The notes beneath the pieces were generated by a model that searched no databases, was not told the DNA's origin, and saw only the letters and a list, made by a program, of their open reading frames with translations. Below, piece after piece: positions 40,552 through 49,463 of a stretch of 64,000 bases of DNA. The DNA comes from a virus. Location of the stretch: IMG/VR virus record IMGVR_UViG_3300042868_003730, positions 1 through 64,000 of that record; one strand, 5' to 3'. Made by a program: the position numbers and the translations under genes. Each line of letters begins with the position of its first letter. Within the stretch, counting starts at the first letter, position 1.

Positions 40552-40598
40552 ATACTGGTGTTATTGTATGTGTGATGTTGCGGCATTAACACCAGTAT
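40552..40598 (+). promoter_or_regulatory. 12-bp hairpin enclosing a start codon
   Basis: Bases 40552-40563 pair perfectly with 40587-40598; the 23-nt loop holds ATG 40568. No Shine-Dalgarno is visible. This should hide or present the start of the cupin gene and may be a translational switch, or a terminator for 39964. Confidence 0.6.
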
Positions 40599-40855
40599 TA
40601 AGTTTCAATTATTTGAGTTCAAGAACACAGGTGTATAAAGGCGATCCTGGTCAGGGATTACCTATACACCAACATGAGTTTGCTCACCTTACAGTATGCA
40701 TCCAAGGTAGCATAAAGGTATTGAAGCAAAAGGGGTCGAAAATTTTAACTGTAAATGATAATCCTCTATTACTTACAGCTAATGAGTGGCACGAAATAGA
40801 AATTGTAGAACCAAATACAATATTCTCAAACATTTTCGAGGCGATAAATGGCTAA
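40568..40855 (+). CDS. Small cupin-domain protein (95 aa)
   Basis: LPIHQHEFAHLTVCIQGSIKVL matches cupin motif 1 (HxH...E/G), and NEWHEIEIVEP supplies the later His. A single-domain cupin, possibly metal-binding; in fibre regions such proteins may act on or bind sugars. The start codon lies in a hairpin loop, so the start is somewhat uncertain. Confidence 0.72.
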   Translation: MCDVAALTPVLSFNYLSSRTQVYKGDPGQGLPIHQHEFAHLTVCIQGSIKVLKQKGSKILTVNDNPLLLTANEWHEIEIVEPNTIFSNIFEAING

Positions 40856-41042
40856 TTGCATTTTATTAGATCCACAGGGTAATTATGTGAATGCAATAGT
40901 TGCTGAACTAAACGATCCAGTCGACGAAGGTTATACTCTAGTAGAAGTGCCTGCAGGTTCTATCTGGGATGGCACTAAAGTCATAACCATAGAACAGTAC
41001 CAACAACAACGATCAAATACTAAAACAGTAGAGGCATTTTAA
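40848..41042 (+). CDS. Small hypothetical protein before the fibre (64 aa)
   Basis: ATGG overlap with the cupin gene. MANCILLDPQGNYVNAIVAE... acidic. One-base overlap with the fibre gene suggests a fibre assembly factor or chaperone, unproven. Confidence 0.6.
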   Translation: MANCILLDPQGNYVNAIVAELNDPVDEGYTLVEVPAGSIWDGTKVITIEQYQQQRSNTKTVEAF

Positions 41043-43537
41043 TGCCTACAGTTGTTATAGCCCTAACTAGTGGAACTCGGTGGATAGTTCCAGGGGATTG
41101 CACAAGTGCTACTATTGAATGTATAGGTGCTGGTCGTACTTATGATACGTATGGTACGTATTTAAATGGCGGAGCATATTCTAAAACTAATACTGTTAGT
41201 TTGACTCCTGGCTCTGCAGTATACTTTAACATCGGTTCTAATATTACTGGTGGTGATACTTGGTTTAACAAAACTGCAAATAGTGCTACTACTTCAACCA
41301 CAGATGGATCCTTGGCTAAAGGTGGTGGAACCACTCCAAGTAGTCAAATAGCGGCAGGTGTTGGCGATCTAAAATATCGTGGCGGTACTGGCGGTATAAA
41401 TCATTATTCTCCAAGTGGTTGTTGTGGCTCTAACGATATTGGAGCTGGCGGTGGCGCAGCAGGTCCAAATGGCAATGGTGGCGATGCATTCGTTGATAGC
41501 AGCACTAACTGGTCCGATGGTGGTGGTGGCGCTAACGGAGGAAGTGCTGGTGGCACTGGATATAATTACCCATTATATGCAAATAATGGTGGAAATAACA
41601 GATTTGGAACTGGTGGTGGTGTAGCTCCAGGTGGTGCTGGTACAAATGGCGGTGGTGGTGCTGGTTTATACGACTCTGGCGACGGTGGTGCCGGTTCCCA
41701 GGAAAACATTTGGACAGATTGGCTAGGCAATAACTATGGACCAGGCGGTGGCGTAGGTGGTACATCCTTCTCTACTACTGGTATTCCACCAATCAGCACT
41801 GGTTATGGTGGTGGTGGAGCCAATGGTGGTATAATTATTATTACCTATGAAGCCAATCCACAAACTGCAACATGGACTGAAGTATACACCAAAACAACGC
41901 CAATAAGAATTCCTTACGGCTGCACTCAAGTAATAGCAGAGGGTATCGGTAGCGGAGCACCTGGAACTGTTGTTGCTGCTGGTGGTAACGGCGGTGGCGG
42001 TGGCGCATACGCAAAGAGTATTATTACCAGCGGGTTAGTTGGTAATTCAGCGGCATACGCACAGGTTCAATCTGATGTTCTTTACCCATACAGTGCTGGT
42101 TCTCCAGTAGATACTTGGTTTAATTTAACAGCAAATTCAGCACCAACTGTTTCTACTACTGGTATACTCACTGAGAGAGGATTTAAAGGAGGTACAGCAG
42201 GTAATGCAGCCAATTGTATAGGTACCACCATTTATAGTGGAGGTACTGGCGGGTTTGGTAATACTGCAGGAACTATTTCTCGCGGTGGCGGTGGCGGTGG
42301 ATCAGCTGGTCCTACTGGCGCGGGTAAAAACGGCGGTAATGCATTTAGTTATACAACTAACGTAGCAGGAACTGGCGGTGGTGGCGGCGGTTCTAATGGA
42401 GGGTCGAGTACAGTAGGCTCTAATGGCGCCACCACCATTAGCGGTTCTGGCGGAGCAAGTAGTGATGGAACTGCAGGTGGCGCAGGCTCATCCAGTGCTG
42501 CTATGGGTAACTCCGGTACTAATGGAAGTGGTGGGGCAGGTGGTTATCGAGGTAGTAGTACTTTAGCTTGGGGTGCTGGTAACGGCAGCATGCAAACTGT
42601 ATGGACCAGTGTTGGTGTTAATTATGGTCCTGGCGGAGGCGGTGGTGGTGGAGGAGGAAGTTCCGCCACAACTCAAACTTATCCTGGTAATGGTCTTGGT
42701 TACGGCAGTGGTGGTGGAGGAGCTGGTACTCGCTATAGTGGGTCACCTGTTTATGGTGGAGCTTCTGCACCAGGAATTCTGGTACTTACATTCACCACAG
42801 CAGCAGCAACTGTTGTAAATGATTCTACTTCAGATACAAATTCTATTTCCACGACAGAGAGTGGTTCTAGTTCATCATCTGCTTCTAGTACTGATACCAA
42901 CTCTATTATTTCGTCAGAAATACCTACGCTGATAACAGTAATATCTGCGGCTGAAACTACTTCAACAGCTACCAGTGAAGTTGGTGAAAAACTTCTTAAT
43001 GCATCTATAGCTGAGACCAACAGCACTAGTGATTCATTGATAATTATTCTTGATGTAGTAGTCTCTGATACAACAAATACCAATAGTACAGAATCATCTG
43101 CAGGAACAGTTATTGTAACAGTTACTGATGTGGTTTCCGCGACCGAGAATATAACAGCTGGTGTTGTTTCTCTGCAAGCAGTCACTGATTCTAATGGTGT
43201 TGTTTCTGCGCAGTCATCATTCATCAACGCAAGTGCATTCTTATTCGATTCAAATGCAACGAGTGATGATCAGGCATTCTCGATTTTATTCCTGGTCAAC
43301 TATACAGACATACAAGAAGTTTATTCTGCAGAATACGTATTTGGTGACGCAAATGCGGAAATATATGAATATATCACTGTAACTGATTACAATGACTCAG
43401 CTGTAATATTCAAACAGGTTCCTGGTGCTAAGGTTGTTGCGCAACAGGATTCTCTTCGCAAAGTATCTGCGTCAACTCAGGTTAATAAACGAGTCGCAGT
43501 AACACAAAATGCAAAGACATATATCAACGTTGGCTAA
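41042..43537 (+). CDS. Glycine-rich tail fibre adhesin (831 aa)
   Basis: Two tandem modules (about 1-280 and 281-600) each begin with a beta strand/turn segment (WIVPGDCTSATIECIGAG; IRIPYGCTQVIAEGIGSG) and run into long Gly-rich stretches (GGGG with Asn/Ala/Thr) that end NYGPGGG. This is the polyglycine layout of phage receptor-binding adhesins. Residues about 600-720 are a Ser/Thr/Glu/Val-rich repeat stalk and the last 100 form a basic C-terminal domain. Most likely receptor-binding protein; the modules are a hot spot for host-range change. Confidence 0.82.
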   Translation: MPTVVIALTSGTRWIVPGDCTSATIECIGAGRTYDTYGTYLNGGAYSKTNTVSLTPGSAVYFNIGSNITGGDTWFNKTANSATTSTTDGSLAKGGGTTPSSQIAAGVGDLKYRGGTGGINHYSPSGCCGSNDIGAGGGAAGPNGNGGDAFVDSSTNWSDGGGGANGGSAGGTGYNYPLYANNGGNNRFGTGGGVAPGGAGTNGGGGAGLYDSGDGGAGSQENIWTDWLGNNYGPGGGVGGTSFSTTGIPPISTGYGGGGANGGIIIITYEANPQTATWTEVYTKTTPIRIPYGCTQVIAEGIGSGAPGTVVAAGGNGGGGGAYAKSIITSGLVGNSAAYAQVQSDVLYPYSAGSPVDTWFNLTANSAPTVSTTGILTERGFKGGTAGNAANCIGTTIYSGGTGGFGNTAGTISRGGGGGGSAGPTGAGKNGGNAFSYTTNVAGTGGGGGGSNGGSSTVGSNGATTISGSGGASSDGTAGGAGSSSAAMGNSGTNGSGGAGGYRGSSTLAWGAGNGSMQTVWTSVGVNYGPGGGGGGGGGSSATTQTYPGNGLGYGSGGGGAGTRYSGSPVYGGASAPGILVLTFTTAAATVVNDSTSDTNSISTTESGSSSSSASSTDTNSIISSEIPTLITVISAAETTSTATSEVGEKLLNASIAETNSTSDSLIIILDVVVSDTTNTNSTESSAGTVIVTVTDVVSATENITAGVVSLQAVTDSNGVVSAQSSFINASAFLFDSNATSDDQAFSILFLVNYTDIQEVYSAEYVFGDANAEIYEYITVTDYNDSAVIFKQVPGAKVVAQQDSLRKVSASTQVNKRVAVTQNAKTYINVG

Positions 43538-43540
43538 ACT

Positions 43541-43548
43541 CTAAATAA
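43541..43548 (+). promoter_or_regulatory. CTAAATAA late-type element
   Basis: CTAAATAA four bases before ATG 43553. Transcription from it would start at or inside that gene, so it may serve the genes beyond, or be leaderless. Confidence 0.45.
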
Positions 43549-43552
43549 CACT

Positions 43553-44236
43553 ATGAACGAAAACTTTTTACGTAAAGTACAGGCAGCTACTATTGTTGCC
43601 AAAACTCTTGGGTATGAACCACAGGAGGGGGAAAGTCCAGCTGATATTATTAAGACAGCACTGGCTCTCCAACCAGATTTGACTGAAGAGCAGAAAAAGA
43701 CTCTTCGCGATATGTTAAAGTTGTCAGAATCTATGGGTATTGATGTGGAAGATAAAGACTACTCCGATGACGAACTAGACAAAATGGCTGATGGCGTGAA
43801 AGACTGGGATCATATTATTGATGCCTATGACGATGAAGAACTGGCTATTGTTGATGATGAAACAGGCGAGGAAGTTGATAACCTGAAAGAATCATTTGAG
43901 ATCAATGAGGTATTGTCCAGAGCTGAGCGTATCAGAGCAAAGGCAAGATTCGCAAGAACTGCAACCAAAAGAGAAATCAAAACCAAACTCGCACTTCGTC
44001 GTCAATCTAATTCAGCTACATTCAGCAAAAGAGCCAGACATTTGGCCATGAATATGATGAAAGTTAAACTGGCCAAGAAACCTCTTGCCAATATGACTGT
44101 GCTTGATAAAGAAAGAGTTGAGAGGATTCTTTCTAAGAGGAAAGTTCTTATCAATCGCCTGGCAATGAAACTAATGCCTCGTGTCAAGAAGATCGAGAAA
44201 GATCGTTTACATCACAGAACATTCACACAAAAATGA
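43553..44236 (+). CDS. Basic virion-associated protein (227 aa)
   Basis: Acidic first half, then a strongly basic helical half (RAERIRAKARFARTATKREIKTKLALRRQ and on). The junction LKESFEINE-VLSRAER has the (I/L)xE cleavage pattern seen elsewhere in this window, so a prohead protease may separate the halves. Similar basic proteins are common in T4-like environmental phages. It probably binds DNA inside the head (inference). Confidence 0.7.
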   Translation: MNENFLRKVQAATIVAKTLGYEPQEGESPADIIKTALALQPDLTEEQKKTLRDMLKLSESMGIDVEDKDYSDDELDKMADGVKDWDHIIDAYDDEELAIVDDETGEEVDNLKESFEINEVLSRAERIRAKARFARTATKREIKTKLALRRQSNSATFSKRARHLAMNMMKVKLAKKPLANMTVLDKERVERILSKRKVLINRLAMKLMPRVKKIEKDRLHHRTFTQK

Positions 44237-44892
44237 TTAGACTAAAAGAATTCATTTCCGAAGCAGAGCGCGGCACAAAGAATGCACGTGAGATTGCTGA
44301 TACACTGAAGAAAGCTGGGTACAAGAAACTCGGTGAAGGTGTGGATGCTACTGTCTGGACTAAGGATGATGGTTCAGTGCTGAAGATTATTATGCCTAGT
44401 ACACCTGACTCACAGGCTGCGCTAACATTTATGAATTTTTGGAAGTTCTGTCAGAACCATAAACAACTTCGGTGCTTGCCAAGATTCAAAGAAATCCAGG
44501 GTGAGAATCTAGCGAAGTTTACTCTTAGAAAAAAAGAGTATCTCCAGATCTCAATGGAGAAATTACAACCTCTGGCCAAAGGTAGTGCTGAAGAAATCCT
44601 AGTCTGGCACCTTAGTGATTATGCCACACAGAATACTGACTGGAACACCGTATTCACAGATCTTCATAAAATAGAGAGTTATGAAGATCTCAAACCAAAA
44701 GAACAAAAGAGATATTTGTCTTTCTTGGAAGATAAGAGTAAAGTCTTAGAGTATAAGATGTTGTATACTGTTATGAAACTTCTTTACGTAACAGGATCGC
44801 TAAATAATATGAATTGGGACCTGCATACTGAAAACGCAATGCAGCGAGCAGATGGTACTGTAGTTATCGTCGATCCTTGGCTAACCTTCTAA
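44233..44892 (+). CDS. Protein-kinase-fold protein with capsid-targeting-like leader (219 aa)
   Basis: MIRLKEFISEAERG fits the T4 leader (FISE-A). The kinase fold shows a Gly loop LGEGVDATVW, Lys51 in SVLKIIMP, a catalytic loop NWDLHTENAM (D196, H198, N201) and a metal Asp214 in VDPW. A packaged, injected kinase would parallel T4 Alt, which carries the same type of leader. Target unknown. Confidence 0.72.
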   Translation: MIRLKEFISEAERGTKNAREIADTLKKAGYKKLGEGVDATVWTKDDGSVLKIIMPSTPDSQAALTFMNFWKFCQNHKQLRCLPRFKEIQGENLAKFTLRKKEYLQISMEKLQPLAKGSAEEILVWHLSDYATQNTDWNTVFTDLHKIESYEDLKPKEQKRYLSFLEDKSKVLEYKMLYTVMKLLYVTGSLNNMNWDLHTENAMQRADGTVVIVDPWLTF

Positions 44893-44902
44893 AGTAATTA
44901 CA

Positions 44903-47761
44903 ATGAAAACATTCAAAGAACTGTTCGAAAAGAAACTAACTCCAGCTGAGTTAAAGAAGCGCGAAGAAATTGCTAAGGCAATGGAGCGTGAGAATCCAGG
45001 TATGGATATGGGCAAGAAGATGGCCATTGCTACTGCAGCTGCTAAGCGCGTAGCAGAAGAAACTGAAGTTGAAGAAGCATATATGTCCAGCGACCGCAGC
45101 AAGCAAATGTTTAAGCGTAATGAGTTGGACCACGAACTTAGGCATGAAGTAGAACCAAAGCGTTCTGAGCCTGCAGAACCACACGCTGTTCACATCAATG
45201 GTAAGAAGTGGAAAACATTTCCAACCAAGTCACACGCTACTAACGTCGCCAAGAAGATTGCTGGTGCTACTGTTGTAAAAGAATCAATTGATGAGGGCAA
45301 GATTCCGGAAATGAGATATTCGGAAGTGATGAAGAAGATTAAATCTGGAACACACGAAGCAACTCACGATGTCAAGCCAGGCAAGCATGTCGAACTTCGT
45401 CACATTGACTCAGGTAAAAAGACAACAGTTTATGTAAAAGAATCTTCGGAATTGGATGAAGCAACAGATCACCACGCTGACGCGATGGAACACAAGAAAC
45501 AATCTGACGCAGCAATGGATAAGAATGATATGGAAGCATATCATCACCATATGTCGGCTCATCATGAATCAATGGGTCAATGGCACGAGTCAAAGGGTCG
45601 CAGTTCTAATGCTGACAAAGAATACGAAAAAGCAGAAAAGCATCACGAACTAAGCCTGAAGAAATCAAATCAGAAAAACGAAGGAACCGAAATGTTATCA
45701 TTCAAGTATTTCCAGCAAGCACTGGTTGAAGCCAAGAAGAAATGCAAAGAATCTTCAGGTGAGATGGAAATTGCTCATGGTGAATTGCTAAACAAAGATG
45801 AAGATAATGGTAAAGAACTCGACGAAGAAGATGATTATGATAAAATGTTGAAAGACTTGATGAAGAAAGATGGCAAAAGACTTATGCAGAAATACTCTAC
45901 CGATGTTAAGAAGTCTAAAGACCTTGACAGCGGCAAAGAGCTCAAAAAACATATCAAGCAAAATCCAGATGTTGTAAAAACTTATTCAACAGCTGTCAAA
46001 AAAGACAAAAAGATGTATGAAGAAGTAGAGATTGATGAGCAAGCACCTGTTGCTCCAGTTCCTGGAATGAAAGATGGAAAGTACGCTATCATGGTTCATC
46101 CAGAATCAAAGCAGCGCGTGACGATCGAAAGAAAGAACAAGAAGAACTATCCAGCATCTGAAGGCTGGAAAGAAGTTGCTCCTGGTATCAAAGAATCAGT
46201 TGAACTTGATGAAGCAGAATTATTTTATCAGCATGCTAAGAAACTTATGGATCAAGGAAGAGATTCGCATAAGCCAAGTTCTGATGCGCCTTATGGTCGT
46301 ACTTTTCATGGTAATGCATACCACAATCCACCAGGAAAATCAAGATTACATGTGTTGGATAATGGTAAAAAAGTAAAGACAGTCCATGTTCCAGACGAAC
46401 ATATTGAAAAACTGGATACCAAGGGAAAACTTGAATGGCCAAATCATATGGACCCTACAATTGAGAAAAAGCATTTTGATGCATATGCGAAAACCAATTC
46501 CAAGCACATTAGTGAACCAGTTAAAGAATCAGTTGAAGAACTCGATGAAGCAGCAATTACGCACGTTGTCGCAAAGGACAAACTTGCTGCGCACAAAGAG
46601 TTTATGGACAAAGAAGGGTTTAAGGTAACAACAAAACCTCTACCAAAGAGCCACCCAAAACACGCCACCCATATGGGTATTGTTTCTAAGAATAGTCAGG
46701 AGTCTTCATATCACGAAGATGGAAATGCTCATTCTGTCAGCGAATCAGTTGAATTCGATGAATCCTACGACGAATTGAATATGCGTCACAAGTTTGTGTT
46801 TAATAAAACAGCTGCCGGAAAAGCACGTGAAGTGGCTCGTAATCGTGAAGAACTAAAGAGCCAAATGAAGAGACAAAGAGAAATGGGCGGCATTACTGGT
46901 CCTAAAGGTAAATTGCCAGAAGAAGTTGAACTAGACGAGATCTCTACTGCTACAATGAGTCATCAAGGTAAGACTACTCTGAAACATGTCAAGAATCCAG
47001 GTGTTCAACTGCGTATGGCTGCTCATGACATTAAGCCAGGTATCAAGGGATATCGCGATCGCGTTGCCCTTATGCACGCAGCTGATGCTGAAAAGAAGCT
47101 AAAGGAAGAAGTTGAACTGGATGAAGTTTCTCCATTCGACTGGAAAGCCTACGCAAAAGAAAAGGGAACTGCTTCTTCTAACAAGACAAAGACGTTTCAC
47201 GACGTAAAGAAAACTAGCACTGGTACTGTATACACCAAGCAAGTTAATCCAGACGGTACGAGCAAGGGTTCGGGCGATGATGCTGCTAAAACAGCTGAGA
47301 AAGCCGATGCTCCTAAGCGTGGTCGCGGTCGTCCTGCTGGTGTTGGTGCAAAGACTGGTTCTTACAAGCCACGTGATCCAGCGGCTAAGGCTGCGTCTGC
47401 TGCCAAAGCAGCTGCTAGCAAGGCAGCTAACCGCGCAATGCGCAAAGAAGAATTCGATAATGAGTTTATGGGAAGTTTGATTGAAGGTTTCGAGGATGAA
47501 GACTTTGACGAATTCCTATATTGCGAAGAATTTGACGAGTTGGATGAGGCAACGCAAGAAGCCCTGATCAATTTCATTAATGAAAAGAGCTGTGGTTCAT
47601 ACAAAATGAAAGAGTCTCTTACTGGTAAGCAACATAAACTAGATAAGAACAAGAATGGTAAGATCGACAGCCACGATTTCAAACTTCTTCGTAAAGAAGA
47701 AACTGAACAAGTCCAAGAAAGCGTAAATACATATGCTGCTTTCTTAACCAAGAAACAATAA
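44903..47761 (+). CDS. Large repeat internal-head protein candidate (952 aa)
   Basis: N-terminus MKTFKELFEKK, and a second leader-like start MLSFKYFQQALVEA near 264. About ten copies of a motif like ESVELDEA recur (around 128, 183, 305, 376, 433, 546, 617, 675, 738 and near the C-terminus); each gives LxE or IxE, the T4 Gp21 protease pattern. Between them are small charged domains, a His-rich helical piece (about 188-255) and an AT-hook-like KRGRGRPAG followed by an Ala/Lys-rich tract. Near the C-terminus DKNKNGKIDSHDF is an EF-hand loop. Probably a multi-site cleaved, DNA-binding core protein (inference). Confidence 0.72.
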   Translation: MKTFKELFEKKLTPAELKKREEIAKAMERENPGMDMGKKMAIATAAAKRVAEETEVEEAYMSSDRSKQMFKRNELDHELRHEVEPKRSEPAEPHAVHINGKKWKTFPTKSHATNVAKKIAGATVVKESIDEGKIPEMRYSEVMKKIKSGTHEATHDVKPGKHVELRHIDSGKKTTVYVKESSELDEATDHHADAMEHKKQSDAAMDKNDMEAYHHHMSAHHESMGQWHESKGRSSNADKEYEKAEKHHELSLKKSNQKNEGTEMLSFKYFQQALVEAKKKCKESSGEMEIAHGELLNKDEDNGKELDEEDDYDKMLKDLMKKDGKRLMQKYSTDVKKSKDLDSGKELKKHIKQNPDVVKTYSTAVKKDKKMYEEVEIDEQAPVAPVPGMKDGKYAIMVHPESKQRVTIERKNKKNYPASEGWKEVAPGIKESVELDEAELFYQHAKKLMDQGRDSHKPSSDAPYGRTFHGNAYHNPPGKSRLHVLDNGKKVKTVHVPDEHIEKLDTKGKLEWPNHMDPTIEKKHFDAYAKTNSKHISEPVKESVEELDEAAITHVVAKDKLAAHKEFMDKEGFKVTTKPLPKSHPKHATHMGIVSKNSQESSYHEDGNAHSVSESVEFDESYDELNMRHKFVFNKTAAGKAREVARNREELKSQMKRQREMGGITGPKGKLPEEVELDEISTATMSHQGKTTLKHVKNPGVQLRMAAHDIKPGIKGYRDRVALMHAADAEKKLKEEVELDEVSPFDWKAYAKEKGTASSNKTKTFHDVKKTSTGTVYTKQVNPDGTSKGSGDDAAKTAEKADAPKRGRGRPAGVGAKTGSYKPRDPAAKAASAAKAAASKAANRAMRKEEFDNEFMGSLIEGFEDEDFDEFLYCEEFDELDEATQEALINFINEKSCGSYKMKESLTGKQHKLDKNKNGKIDSHDFKLLRKEETEQVQESVNTYAAFLTKKQ

Positions 47762-47771
47762 GGAGACAATT

Positions 47772-49085
47772 ATGTCACTATGGGGAAATAAAGATACGGC
47801 AGCTGTAACTGGGTTGGTTGGTATCGTTGGAGCAACATACGGAACCACTACTACTGGTACTTCGGTAGCAGCAGCAGCTACTTATAACGTAACACAAAAA
47901 TCAGCTACTGGTGGTGGCACTGGTGGAACATTCACTATCGTTAAGACTGGTTCTGGTACATCATATAGTGGAGCCACTACTATCACTGGCGTTCTTCCAG
48001 TTAATGGTGGATACACTGCAAGCACTGTCGTTACCATTAGCGGTGCGCAACTTGGTGGCGCCGATGGTACGAATGATATGACATTTACTGTCAACACTCT
48101 ACCTACATCAGCTCTAACTGGCGCTGCTGGTACTTTTACTAATGCTGGTACTGCTGTTGCAGTAACACAAACATTCACTGGTTTAACACAAAAATCTGGT
48201 GGCACTACAACTGGAACTGGCGCAGTCTTTTCTGTCGCTCGTACAGGTGGTACAGCATATTCTTCTAATACAGTCGTTACAGTAACGACTCCAGGAACTG
48301 GATATGTTGCTGGTGATACAGTTAAGATTGATGGCGCATTACTTGGTGGCGTGACAGTAACAAATGATTTAACTGTTACAATTACTGCTGCTCCTACTGC
48401 ATTTACGCTTGAATTAAAAGAAGGCAGTTTCGTTGTTATTGCTGGCGTTAAGTATAAGATTCTTAAAATCAACAGCAATATTTCAGCTACTCTGACTAGT
48501 CTTTATGAGGCTGCTACAGTAACTGGTGGAACGATCACTGAGCATCTGGCACCAACTTTCCTTAGTCTAGCTGATGCTCGTAAGGCAGTATTCGTTTCGC
48601 AAGAAGAAGCTCTTCTGGCAACAAATAAAGCCAAGGGAATTAATGGTGCTGGTTGGTGGTTATTCAATGAGTACACTGATGCTGCTGGCAAAATTCGTTA
48701 CAAAACATCATGCCTTGTCGCTATGACTGTTCTTAATGCAGTTTCTGGTGACTCCGCTGCTACTGGTGAAGATCTGATCGCTTCGGATGCTGAGTCTGTT
48801 GTTACTATTGGCACTCAACCTGCTGCGCAGAATACTTCTAGTGGTGCAGCGACCTTCGGCGTTACTGCGTCGGCTACCTCTGGTACTCTGACCTATCAGT
48901 GGCAACGTGCTCTGGCAGCAACACCAACTCGTTTCACCAATATCTCTGGAGCAACTTCGGCTACTCGCGTACTATCTGGTCAGACCTCAGGCAACACCGG
49001 AGATCTATATCGCGTAGTTATTAGTACAGATGCTGGTGCAGCCAAGGTTACTTCTAATGCAGCTGCGTTGACATTCGTGTCTTAA
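47772..49085 (+). CDS. Hoc-like/Ig-domain virion protein (437 aa)
   Basis: MSLWGNKDTAAVTG is a recurrent start of large structural proteins in T4-like environmental phages. The middle has two similar Thr/Gly-rich beta blocks, then a folded domain (DARKAVFVSQEEALLATNK) and a C-terminal Ig-like domain (LTYQWQRA ... SGATSATRVLSG). Decoration or fibre component. AGGAGAC precedes ATG. Confidence 0.75.
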   Translation: MSLWGNKDTAAVTGLVGIVGATYGTTTTGTSVAAAATYNVTQKSATGGGTGGTFTIVKTGSGTSYSGATTITGVLPVNGGYTASTVVTISGAQLGGADGTNDMTFTVNTLPTSALTGAAGTFTNAGTAVAVTQTFTGLTQKSGGTTTGTGAVFSVARTGGTAYSSNTVVTVTTPGTGYVAGDTVKIDGALLGGVTVTNDLTVTITAAPTAFTLELKEGSFVVIAGVKYKILKINSNISATLTSLYEAATVTGGTITEHLAPTFLSLADARKAVFVSQEEALLATNKAKGINGAGWWLFNEYTDAAGKIRYKTSCLVAMTVLNAVSGDSAATGEDLIASDAESVVTIGTQPAAQNTSSGAATFGVTASATSGTLTYQWQRALAATPTRFTNISGATSATRVLSGQTSGNTGDLYRVVISTDAGAAKVTSNAAALTFVS

Positions 49086-49091
49086 TGATCG

Positions 49092-49463
49092 GTGATTAGT
49101 GAGAAGAACTTCTTGCAGCGTGCTCTGCGCTGCTATGATAATCCTCAGTGTATAACTCTGGATGAATTTCAAGAAGATCTGAATCGTTTTTCTCACATCA
49201 AGAAGATCATAACGAAGTACGTAGAAGGACAAGGCGAAATAAACGATCGCCTTGTCCTTAATCATTTGGTTACTTTGTTTAATGTTTTTGGTTTAGAGGC
49301 GTTATTATTTACTTTGTTCAAAGTAGAACAAAAACATTGGGGTGTTATTTTCCCATTTCTTATTCTTCTAAATAAGTTACCAGATTATATTCCTGAGTTA
49401 CAACTGGAAACAGCGGATATAGAACTGGATAAAAACATAATCGAGAAATTAAGGCAAATCTAA
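49092..49463 (+). CDS. Conserved phage protein of unknown function (123 aa)
   Basis: GTG start; no ATG nearby in frame. NFLQRALRCYDNPQCITLDEFQEDLNRF and FNVFGLEALLFTLF recur in T4-like environmental phages next to head and terminase genes (DUF7207 type). Helical. Function unknown. Confidence 0.68.
   Translation: MISEKNFLQRALRCYDNPQCITLDEFQEDLNRFSHIKKIITKYVEGQGEINDRLVLNHLVTLFNVFGLEALLFTLFKVEQKHWGVIFPFLILLNKLPDYIPELQLETADIELDKNIIEKLRQI

Noticed and set aside
41380-42740. Dense short repeats in the fibre gene, considered as a CRISPR-like or tandem DNA repeat array.
   Set aside because: They are Gly codon runs without fixed spacing or conserved spacers; this is coding low complexity.
49372-49379. 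CTAAATAA within the 49092 gene.
   Set aside because: It encodes part of LLNKLP in frame and is far from any start; probably chance.
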